A stretch of DNA of 64,000 nucleotides from JASJAR01 sp039198225 (GTDB lineage Bacteria > Pseudomonadota > Alphaproteobacteria > Rhodobacterales > Rhodobacteraceae), in assembly GCA_039198225.1 (NCBI GenBank), contig JBCCTQ010000002.1, forward strand, positions 124,001 to 188,000. Direction: 5' to 3'. Below the pieces are notes generated by a model. The model saw only the letters and a list, made by a program, of their open reading frames with translations. It did not search any database and was not told the DNA's origin. Below are positions 17,052 through 23,986 of this stretch, piece after piece. Position numbers and translations under genes: made by a program. The first letter of the stretch is position 1. The number at the start of each line of letters is the position of its first letter.

Positions 17052-18126
17052 GATCGCGGCCCTCCGTGAGAAAATGGCTGAAGGCGGCATTGACCTTGTC
17101 GCCCTCGGGCCCGGCGCACATCTGGCTTGGCTCACAGGCATGCATCCCCATGCCGACGAGCGGCCGCTCATTTTCTGCCTCACCGCAGATCATGCGGGCC
17201 TCCTTATGCCGTCACTAGAGGCCGAAAGTGCGCGCCGTCAGACCAATTTGGCGTTCTATGAATGGTCCGACGCCGATGGCCCTTCTGGCGCTCTTGAGGC
17301 TCTTTTGGACGCAACAGGGGCCACGGCCGCGCGCTCTCTCGTTTTGGACGAAACCATGCGCGCGGACCACGCCGCACTTCTCCAAGACCGGCTAATGAAC
17401 GCCAAGCGCCAGTTCTGTGAAAGCACCGTAAGCGCGCTCCGCGCCCGGAAGAGCGCCGAGGAATACGCGGCACTCAAGGCCAACGCGCTGATCGCTGATA
17501 CCGCGATGCAAGCTGCATGGGCCGCCATGGCCCCCGGCATGACGGAAGCGGAGGTCGCCGAAGTGGCGCGCGATACTTTCGCTTCCCAAGGGGCCAAACC
17601 GCTTTTCACCATCATCGGCACCGGCGGCAACGGTGCCATGCCGCACCATCACACCGGCGAAACAATCCTGGAGCACGGCCAGGCCGTCGTCATGGATATC
17701 GGGGCGGGCAAAGACGGCTTTAGCTCGGACATCACGCGGATGGCGGTCATGGGCGAACCGCCGGAAGGCTTTATGGAGATCCACGCGATCGTCGAAGCCG
17801 CAGTCGCGGCCGCCATGGAGGCCGCGCGCCCAGGGGTGAAGGCTCATGTTATCGACGATGCCGCCCGCACCGTGATCACCGACGCAGGTTACGGCGCCTA
17901 CTTTATGCACCGGACCGGCCACGGGATGGGCGTGGAAGTCCACGAACCGCCTTATATCTCTGGCTCTTCGCAGGCGGTTCTAGACGAGGGCATGGTTTTC
18001 TCGATTGAACCCGGGATATACCTGCCGGGGCGCTTCGGCATCCGTTTGGAAGACATCGTGATCCTGCGGCCCGATGGGCCCGAGATACTGTCTCAGCTCC
18101 CCAGGGATGTGAAAGTGATCGCCTAG
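17044..18126 (+). CDS. M24 family metallopeptidase (Xaa-Pro aminopeptidase-like)
   Basis: A 360-residue pita-bread metallopeptidase. An N-terminal creatinase-like domain (about 1-125) precedes the catalytic domain. The metal ligands are visible: D in VMDIGAGKDG, D in SSDITRM, H in HRTGHGMGVEVHE, E in SIEPGIY and E in RLEDIV. PHHHTGE carries further conserved histidines. The family removes an N-terminal residue ahead of proline, or cleaves creatine-like amides. As the last gene of the HyuAB operon it probably trims imported proline-containing or N-blocked peptides in the cytoplasm. Confidence 0.9.
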   Translation: MDKIAALREKMAEGGIDLVALGPGAHLAWLTGMHPHADERPLIFCLTADHAGLLMPSLEAESARRQTNLAFYEWSDADGPSGALEALLDATGATAARSLVLDETMRADHAALLQDRLMNAKRQFCESTVSALRARKSAEEYAALKANALIADTAMQAAWAAMAPGMTEAEVAEVARDTFASQGAKPLFTIIGTGGNGAMPHHHTGETILEHGQAVVMDIGAGKDGFSSDITRMAVMGEPPEGFMEIHAIVEAAVAAAMEAARPGVKAHVIDDAARTVITDAGYGAYFMHRTGHGMGVEVHEPPYISGSSQAVLDEGMVFSIEPGIYLPGRFGIRLEDIVILRPDGPEILSQLPRDVKVIA

Positions 18127-18533
18127 CTCGGGCCTAGGGCAAAGGAACCGGCCGACCGGTTGTCATCGGTCCTTATCCCCTTATTCATCGCGCAGCGTCC
18201 TGAACGAATCAAAGTTGGGTCGCACGCCCTTTGGCCGGCAGGCGGATTGCAAAACAAATCTGGGGAGAGATGCGGAACTTGCCGCCGAAGGTCCTCAGGG
18301 ACGCGTTCTGCGCCGGTTTGCCGTTCTCGCTTCACCCGGGGCAGAGACCGGTCCGCTCGGGAGCAGGTGAACCTGGCCTACATGGCGGCCTCCGGGACGC
18401 AAAGCAGGAGAATGGCAGCAGGACCAATCCGGCCTCATGCCATGAAACCGCGGGAGATGGGCTGGATTGACCGGTGGATCCGCACACATATAAATCCGCT
18501 AAGCATCTGCTAAACAAAATTTTTCATAAAGTT
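18127..18533. other. intergenic region between M24 peptidase and tRNA-Leu
   Basis: No supported gene. Short frames on both strands lack ribosome sites and family features. The right end (18515-18533), downstream of the leftward tRNA, is A/T-rich and may end tRNA transcription. I saw no clear hairpin terminator for the rightward operon. Confidence 0.5.
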
Positions 18534-18618
18534 TGGTGCGGGTGAGAGGACTTGAACCTCCACGCCTTGCGGCGCCAGAACCTAAATCTGGTGCGTCTAC
18601 CAATTCCGCCACACCCGC
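18534..18618 (-). tRNA. tRNA-Leu (anticodon UAG)
   Basis: Read on the minus strand, the acceptor arms GCGGGTG and CACCCGC pair and are followed by A and an encoded CCA. The anticodon stem CCAGA/TCTGG encloses TTTAGGT, giving anticodon TAG (reads CUN leucine codons). A long variable arm follows (GCGCCGCAAGGCGT), and the T arm carries GGTTCAAGTCC. The 85-nucleotide length and long variable arm are typical of class II tRNA-Leu. Confidence 0.97.
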
Positions 18619-18714
18619 TGGATTGGCGCTCCTTATGGCGAATCCTTCGGCCCGACAAGCCAAGTGGTCAATCGCGCCTGGAACAGACCCGCAATCCAGA
18701 CTATCACGCCGGCC

Positions 18715-19476
18715 ATGCTCAAGATCCGCCTCATCCCCTGCCTCGACGTCGCCGAGGGGCGTGTCGTGAAGGGGATCAACTTCGTCGATCTCGTCGATGC
18801 CGGTGACCCGGTCGAGGCAGCAATTGCCTATAATGAAGCCGGGGCCGACGAGCTATGCTTTCTCGACATCAACGCCACCCATGAAAACCGGGGCACGATG
18901 TATGACCTTGCGACAAGGACGGCAGAACAGTGCTTTATGCCGCTGACCATCGGCGGCGGGGTCCGGACGGTCGAAGACGTCGACGCGCTGCTCAATGCTG
19001 GCGCCGACAAGGTGAGCTTTAACTCGGCGGCCGTGGCTGACCCCGATGTGGTGGCCCGCGCCGCCGACCGGTTTGGTGCCCAGTGCATCGTGGTTGCTAT
19101 CGACGCCAAGACCGTCGCTCCGGGACGCTGGGAGATCTTTACCCATGGCGGGCGCCGCTCCACCGGGATCGATGCGGTGGCTTTCGCCGAAACCGTTGCC
19201 GGGAAAGGGGCCGGCGAGATCCTTCTGACCTCGATGGACCGGGACGGCACCAAAGAGGGCTTTAATCTTCCGCTGACCCGGGCGATCTCGGACGCCGTGG
19301 ACGTGCCGGTCATTGCCTCGGGCGGCGTGGGCACCCTCGACCACCTCGTCGAAGGGGTGACCGAAGGCGGCGCATCGGCCGTTCTGGCCGCATCGATCTT
19401 CCATTTTGGGGATTTCACGATCGGCGAGGCCAAGGCCCATTTGGCCGAAGCCGGGTTGGCGGTGCGTCTCTCATGA
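18715..19476 (+). CDS. hisF: imidazole glycerol phosphate synthase, cyclase subunit
   Basis: A 253-residue TIM-barrel protein. The catalytic aspartates lie in IPCLDVAEGRVVKG (about Asp11) and IVVAIDAKT (about Asp130). The phosphate loops are GGGVRTVEDV and SGGVGTLDHL. With HisH it converts PRFAR plus ammonia to IGP and AICAR in histidine synthesis. I chose ATG 18715; an upstream frame from 18664 adds unrelated residues. The gene overlaps hisE as ATGA. hisH, hisA and hisB, which often sit just upstream, are absent here, where a leftward tRNA-Leu lies instead. Confidence 0.97.
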   Translation: MLKIRLIPCLDVAEGRVVKGINFVDLVDAGDPVEAAIAYNEAGADELCFLDINATHENRGTMYDLATRTAEQCFMPLTIGGGVRTVEDVDALLNAGADKVSFNSAAVADPDVVARAADRFGAQCIVVAIDAKTVAPGRWEIFTHGGRRSTGIDAVAFAETVAGKGAGEILLTSMDRDGTKEGFNLPLTRAISDAVDVPVIASGGVGTLDHLVEGVTEGGASAVLAASIFHFGDFTIGEAKAHLAEAGLAVRLS

Positions 19477-19787
19477 GCGTCCTTGAGCGATTGGCCGCCA
19501 CCATCGAAGCCCGGCGTGGGGCGGATCCCAAATCCTCTTGGAGCGCCAAGCTCTTGGCCAAAGGCCCGGCGAAAGCTGCGGAGAAATTCGGCGAAGAGGC
19601 GGTCGAAGCGATCATCGAAGCGGCTCGCGGCGACAAGGCCGCTTTGACGGCCGAGGCGGCCGATGTGCTTTACCATTTCTTAGTGATGCTCGCGGCATCG
19701 GACGTGCCGTTCAAGGCCGTTCTGAAAGAACTTGAGCGCCGGGAAGGCCAGTCCGGCATGGATGAAAAAGCGTCCCGTAAGCGTTGA
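19473..19787 (+). CDS. hisE: phosphoribosyl-ATP diphosphatase
   Basis: A 104-residue all-helical MazG-like enzyme removing pyrophosphate from PR-ATP, the second step of histidine synthesis. Metal-binding acidic motifs lie in KFGEEAVEAIIEA and AEAADVLYHFLVML, both conserved in HisE. The length is usual for a stand-alone HisE. It is translationally coupled to hisF and closes this small operon. An Ala/Lys-rich stretch in the middle (KLLAKGPAKAAEK) is also typical. Confidence 0.95.
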   Translation: MSVLERLAATIEARRGADPKSSWSAKLLAKGPAKAAEKFGEEAVEAIIEAARGDKAALTAEAADVLYHFLVMLAASDVPFKAVLKELERREGQSGMDEKASRKR

Positions 19788-19803
19788 TATTGTTTTATAA
19801 AAA

Positions 19804-19832
19804 TGCGCCCGGATGCGGATGCACCGGGCGCA
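19804..19832 (-). terminator. hairpin with T-run on the minus strand
   Basis: TGCGCCCGG and CCGGGCGCA form a perfect 9-base stem with an 11-base loop. The T-run is on the minus side: read leftward, the stem is followed by TTTTTATAAAA. It is thus oriented to end a leftward transcript, yet no leftward protein gene lies upstream. It may end an unannotated RNA or weakly end hisE transcription. Confidence 0.4.
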
Positions 19833-20183
19833 AGTACGGAACGAGGGACAGTGAAGTATAGGCCGGGAGTTCCATCTCCGGCCACCTCATGCAAATAGGC
19901 AACAGGTGCTGCCGGTTAAGAGGGTGTAATAGAGATGTGAACAGAAGGTTAACGCTGGGAGCCCGGCGCGGGCCTGTTGCAGATTAATCGCCTTTTTGCG
20001 GCACATCGCCAAGAACCACCGGGCGAAACCGGGCAAAACCCTCATTTGCCTCAAAAAAAGCGCCCGGCGGTCAAGCACCCGTAGCGCCCGTCGCCCATGC
20101 CAATCGGCGGCTCGCCAAATTCCCGGATCATTCGGCATCCGTTAACCTCAGACCGCCTAGGAACGAACCATGAAAGGTTCGCC
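19833..20183. other. intergenic region upstream of fliG
   Basis: No supported protein gene. Short GC-rich inverted repeats occur (for example GGCCGG/CCGGCC at 19862-19884 and GCCCG-GCG-CGGGC near 19961). Together with the minus-strand terminator-like hairpin they leave room for a small RNA, but I found no family signature. The fliG promoter should lie in the right part. Confidence 0.4.
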
Positions 20184-21266
20184 TTGCCCAATGATCTGAG
20201 CTTTCCGCCGCTTGACGCCCTCCCCGACCTTCCGGGCGCGCCCGCCCTTGGGGGCGGCGATAGCGGCCCTGTGCGCGCCTTGTCTCAACCCCAAAAAGCG
20301 GCCGTCATTGTCCGGCTCCTCCTCGAAGAGGGCGTGAATCTCTCGCTTCGCCGGCTGCCGGACGAGGTGCAATTGGCGCTGACCCAGGAAATGACCCAGC
20401 TCCGCTCGGTTAATTCTGCGACCCTCGACGCGGTGGTCGATGAATTCCTCGCTGAGATTGACGGGATCCGCCTCCGCTTTCCCAACGGCCTCGAAGGGGC
20501 CCTTGGGCTTATCGGCGACAGTCTGACGCCCACGGCCGCGGCCCGGCTGCGGAGCGAGGCAGGCGTCGATTACGAAGGCGATCCTTGGGAGGTGCTCCAA
20601 GATCTCGACCCGGAGCGGTTTATTCCTGTGATCGAACGCGAAAGCGTGGAAGTGGCGGCGGTGATATTGTCGATGCTGAAAGTCTCCACGGCGGCCGAGC
20701 TTTTGGGCAAGGTCCCAGGCGCCCAGGCGCGGCGTATCGCCTATGCAGTGAGCCAGATTGGTGCAGTGAACCCCGCGACCGTGCGCCGGATCGGTGTTTC
20801 CCTTGCCGATGAGCTCAACGCACGGCCGGCCCGCGCCTTCGATGACGAACCGGTCGCCCGGGTGGGGGCAATGCTCAACTTCGCCACCGCCGGGACCCGC
20901 GACGATGTGCTGGCTGGGCTCGACGAGACCGACAAAGCCTTCGCCGAGGAGGTCCGGAAAGCAATCTTCACCTTCGCCAATATCCCCGGCCGGGTTGCAC
21001 CGCGCGACATTCCGAGGGTTATGCGGGATATCGATCAGGAGGATCTTGTCACCGCGGTCGCAGCGGCCAAGGGTAAGGACGAAAAGGCGGCGGATTTCAT
21101 CCTTGAAAACATCTCCCAGAGGATGGCCGACAATATTCGCGGCGAGGCCGCCGAGAAGGCGGATGTCAGCACCGCGGACGGGGAAGCGGCCATGGGGGCC
21201 GTGGTTGGCGTTATTCGCCAGCTCGAAGCCGACGGAGAGATATTCCTGACCGTGGAAGACGAATAG
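20184..21266 (+). CDS. fliG: flagellar motor switch protein FliG-like
   Basis: A protein of about 360 residues with FliG features. The N-terminal part has LSQPQKAAVIVRLLLEEG and the middle ERESVEVAAVILSMLKV. The C-terminal torque domain has IFTFANIPGRVAPRDIPRVM, then ILENISQRMADNIRGEA and RQLEADGEIFL. FliG couples the MotA stator to rotor rotation. The middle-domain EHPQ motif is changed to ERES. The start is probably TTG 20184, preceded by GAAAGG, since no ATG or GTG lies close upstream. No other flagellar gene is in the window, so the gene stands apart from its partners. Confidence 0.85.
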   Translation: MPNDLSFPPLDALPDLPGAPALGGGDSGPVRALSQPQKAAVIVRLLLEEGVNLSLRRLPDEVQLALTQEMTQLRSVNSATLDAVVDEFLAEIDGIRLRFPNGLEGALGLIGDSLTPTAAARLRSEAGVDYEGDPWEVLQDLDPERFIPVIERESVEVAAVILSMLKVSTAAELLGKVPGAQARRIAYAVSQIGAVNPATVRRIGVSLADELNARPARAFDDEPVARVGAMLNFATAGTRDDVLAGLDETDKAFAEEVRKAIFTFANIPGRVAPRDIPRVMRDIDQEDLVTAVAAAKGKDEKAADFILENISQRMADNIRGEAAEKADVSTADGEAAMGAVVGVIRQLEADGEIFLTVEDE

Positions 21267-21277
21267 GCGAAGGTCAA

Positions 21278-21415
21278 GTGGCAGTCCCATTCTCAAACAC
21301 TGCCCAGGCTCAACCCCAGGCCTCCGCCTCGCCCTCCGACGAAAGCCCCCGAACGCCGCTCTCTTTCCCATTGCTTGTGGCCCCGGATCAAGTTCTGGAC
21401 GCGATTTCGGTGTGA
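21278..21415 (+). CDS. possible 45-residue protein after fliG
   Basis: A GTG frame starts 12 bp after fliG with AAGG at a fair spacing, giving a Ser/Pro/Ala-rich 45-residue product (AVPFSNTAQAQPQASASPSD near its start). I recognise no family. It could be a small protein coupled to fliG or a chance frame; the evidence is position and ribosome site only. Confidence 0.25.
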   Translation: MAVPFSNTAQAQPQASASPSDESPRTPLSFPLLVAPDQVLDAISV

Positions 21416-21491
21416 CCGCGGCTCCACCCGTCGCCCACCTCCCGCGAAGCTGCCCCTATGCGGAGGCACGCGCCGTACCTATCTCACGTAG

Positions 21492-22073
21492 ATGGACAGC
21501 GCTGACATTCCCCGCCTCGCCTATCTCGCCCTCCTTGGCCTAGCCGTCGCCGGATGGTTTTTCGCCGAGGCCAGGCAATCCATGGGAAAAACGCTCCGCC
21601 AGGCGATGGTTTGGGGGCTCATCTTTCTCGGCGTCATCGCCGCCGTGGGCCTTTGGGAAGACATCCGCCGAGATGTGGCCCCGCGCCAGGCGGTGTTTGA
21701 AGATGGCAGCCGGATCGAAGTCCCCCGGAGCCCCGACGGACATTACCATCTCACACTCCGGCTCAACGGCGCACCGGTGGACTTCATCGTCGATACCGGC
21801 GCGAGCAACCTCGTTCTGTCGACCGATGACGCCCGGCGGGTCGGGATCGACGCCGACGCGCTTCGCTATACCGGCTTTGCCAACACGGCGAACGGCACGG
21901 TGCGCACCGCTGACGTGCGGCTCAACGAGGTGTCTCTCGGCGGCGTCGAGGTCCGAGATTTCCCGGCCTCGGTCAACGGAGGAGACATGTCGTTTTCGCT
22001 TCTCGGGATGGATTATCTCGAATTATTCGACCGGATCGAAATCTCCGGCGGGCTTTTGGTTCTCGAACCCTAA
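21492..22073 (+). CDS. retropepsin-like aspartic protease (TIGR02281 type), membrane-anchored
   Basis: A 193-residue protein with two N-terminal membrane helices (about 9-26 and 36-55) and a single aspartic protease domain. The active-site loop is DFIVDTGASNLVLST (Asp near residue 102). SLLGMDYLELFDRIEI near the end corresponds to the second family motif. With one DTG triad it should work as a homodimer, like other bacterial clan AA proteases. Its substrate is unknown. It is convergent with the hydrolase gene, 12 bp apart. Confidence 0.85.
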   Translation: MDSADIPRLAYLALLGLAVAGWFFAEARQSMGKTLRQAMVWGLIFLGVIAAVGLWEDIRRDVAPRQAVFEDGSRIEVPRSPDGHYHLTLRLNGAPVDFIVDTGASNLVLSTDDARRVGIDADALRYTGFANTANGTVRTADVRLNEVSLGGVEVRDFPASVNGGDMSFSLLGMDYLELFDRIEISGGLLVLEP

Positions 22074-22085
22074 GGCGTTCGGCGC

Positions 22086-23015
22086 TCAAGCGGCCCGGAA
22101 ATGGGCCGATGTTTCGGCGACAAAGGCCGCACGGATCTCCGGCACCTCCATCATGGCCTCGTGGCGTGCCCCTTCGAGCCGGGACACCCGCCCAGCCGAC
22201 CAACGCCCGGTGAGCGCGACAATATTGTCCGCATCAACCACGCTTTCCTCGGAGCCCACAAAGGACAGTGCAGGCACTGGAACGGCCGGAACCGTCATCA
22301 GCGCGGCGGTTTCCTTGAAGGCCTCTGCTAGCCAAGTGATGCTCGGCCCGCCGATCCCAAAACGGCGTTCAGCGCTGATATGATCTTGGAGAAACCGATA
22401 CATATCAGGGTCATGGGTCAGGGCATTGCCGTCAAATGCCTGCTTTAGGGGATAGGGCGTGGGGCCCGTCGCCGGAGCATAGGCCAGCCCCAACCCCATC
22501 GCACAAGCACTTCCGACGATTGCGTTCCGAAACGGCGAGATCAAGGCAGGCAGCGCGATGCCCCACATCGGTGCTGAAAAGGCCGCGGCGCGTACCGGAA
22601 GCCCGCCAATAAGGGCCCGAAGCCCGATCGCCCCGCCCATGGAATGGCCGAGAAGATAATAGGGCTCGGGATAGGCGAGCGCCTTGGCCGCCGCCAGAAA
22701 GGCCGCCGCATCTTTTTGGTAATCGCTAAAGGCCGGCACGTGGCCAAGCCGGGCGTCAGACGCCACCCGGTCAGCCATACCCTGGCCCCGCCAATCGACC
22801 GAGATCGTTGACAATCCCTCGTCCGAGAAGGCCCGGGCCGTGGGGCCGTACTTCTCGATATATTCCGTCCGCCCGTTGAACAGGAGGATCGTGCCTTCCT
22901 TGCCAGCCTGCCAGCCCCCGACCCGGATCCGCACACCGTCCTCGGCCCGCACCCAGTAGGCCTGGCCGCCCTCCGGACCGTCGGCCAAAGCGTGATGCAG
23001 GGGAGCGGCCTCCAA
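22086..23015 (-). CDS. alpha/beta hydrolase, lysophospholipase-like
   Basis: A 309-residue alpha/beta hydrolase. The nucleophile elbow is GHSMGGAIG (Ser near residue 118). The acid lies in SEESVVDADN and the catalytic His in LEGARHEAMME near the end. It resembles PldB-type monoacylglycerol lipase/lysophospholipases. Translation appears to start at TTG 23015, giving MEAAPLHHALADGPEGG; no ATG lies near that point. It is 11 bp downstream of the SCP2 gene, suggesting a two-gene lipid-related operon. Confidence 0.88.
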   Translation of the reverse strand: MEAAPLHHALADGPEGGQAYWVRAEDGVRIRVGGWQAGKEGTILLFNGRTEYIEKYGPTARAFSDEGLSTISVDWRGQGMADRVASDARLGHVPAFSDYQKDAAAFLAAAKALAYPEPYYLLGHSMGGAIGLRALIGGLPVRAAAFSAPMWGIALPALISPFRNAIVGSACAMGLGLAYAPATGPTPYPLKQAFDGNALTHDPDMYRFLQDHISAERRFGIGGPSITWLAEAFKETAALMTVPAVPVPALSFVGSEESVVDADNIVALTGRWSAGRVSRLEGARHEAMMEVPEIRAAFVAETSAHFRAA

Positions 23016-23026
23016 TTCAGGCCCGG

Positions 23027-23314
23027 TCAGACCAGGATCGAGGCCAGGCGCATGGCCGCGCCCATGTCACCGTCGACCTTCAATTGCCCACCCATGAACG
23101 CCGAGGTGGGGTTCACATCGCCCGATAAAACGCCCTGGAACGTGTCCACATCCGCCGTCAGCGTGACTTCAGCCTCGTCATCGCTGGCCCGGACACCGTC
23201 GCTGTCGACGATGACACTGCCTTCGTCCTCGATTATGAATTTTACCACCCCGTCGAACCCTGAGGGCATTTTTGCAGCCAAGGCCTCAACGGCTTTGGCG
23301 ATCACATCGGACAT
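23027..23314 (-). CDS. SCP2 sterol-binding domain protein
   Basis: A 95-residue protein consisting of one SCP2 (sterol carrier) domain: KFIIEDEGSVIVDSDG, then VTLTADVDTFQGVLSG and a C-terminal AFMGGQLKVDGDMGAAMRL. Bacterial SCP2 proteins bind hydrophobic ligands such as fatty acyl chains. The start is ATG 23314; the open frame continues upstream but antisense to the TPR gene and without family similarity. It pairs with the downstream lysophospholipase-like gene. Confidence 0.88.
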   Translation of the reverse strand: MSDVIAKAVEALAAKMPSGFDGVVKFIIEDEGSVIVDSDGVRASDDEAEVTLTADVDTFQGVLSGDVNPTSAFMGGQLKVDGDMGAAMRLASILV

Positions 23315-23393
23315 CACTCTTTCTCCCATTTCCGGGCGCGGCGACCATTGCGGGGGTGCATTTGGCGGCGACCACGCTAAGATAAGCCGAGTT

Positions 23394-23951
23394 ATGGGCC
23401 GAGCATCCCCAATCGTCACGCGTTTCGTAGCGTCCACAATGTCGCTCCTCCTCGCGGCCCCCTTGGCGGCTGACGAAACGGAGCTCGACGATCTTTTTGA
23501 CAATCTCCGAGACGTCGGTCCCGAAGCGGCCGAAGCGATCGAAGGAAAAATATGGGCGGAATGGTCGAAATCCGGCTCGCCCACCTTGGATCTTTTGCTT
23601 GAACGCGGCCGCGAGGCGCTCCAGGCCGGGGACGCGGAATTGGCCATCGAACACCTGACCGCGCTGATCGACCATGCGCCGGACTTCGCAGAAGCCTATA
23701 ATGCGCGGGCAACCGCCTATTTCCAAACCGGGCGGTACGGCCCCTCATTGGAGGATATCCGGGCCGCCCTGGCCCTAAATCCGCGCCATTTCGGAGCGAT
23801 GTCGGGCCTTGGCCTGATCCTCGAAGAATTGGGTTACGAAGAGGATGCGCTGGCAGCATGGCGGGGCGTGGCCGAGATCAATCCCCACCAGGAAGGCGTC
23901 CGAGAATCGATTGAGCGGCTGTCGCGCGCTGTGGAGGGCCAGACGCTCTAG
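23394..23951 (+). CDS. periplasmic TPR-repeat protein
   Basis: A 185-residue protein. A signal peptide (VTRFVASTMSLLLAAPLAA) is followed by helical TPR repeats: ALQAGDAELAIEHLTALIDH, then AEAYNARATAYFQTGRYG and HFGAMSGLGLILEELGYEED. Such proteins act as protein-protein adaptors outside the cytoplasm. I chose ATG 23394; the longer upstream frame overlaps the SCP2 gene on the other strand. It is divergent from SCP2, with 79 bp between the starts. No specific partner can be inferred. Confidence 0.85.
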   Translation: MGRASPIVTRFVASTMSLLLAAPLAADETELDDLFDNLRDVGPEAAEAIEGKIWAEWSKSGSPTLDLLLERGREALQAGDAELAIEHLTALIDHAPDFAEAYNARATAYFQTGRYGPSLEDIRAALALNPRHFGAMSGLGLILEELGYEEDALAAWRGVAEINPHQEGVRESIERLSRAVEGQTL

Positions 23952-23986
23952 GCCGTCAGGTCTGGGGTGCGGCGCAAAGGACGACG

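Noticed and set aside
20157..21371. 404-residue open frame antisense to fliG
   Set aside because: Cys/His-rich composition typical of shadow frames; FliG motifs are clear on the plus strand.
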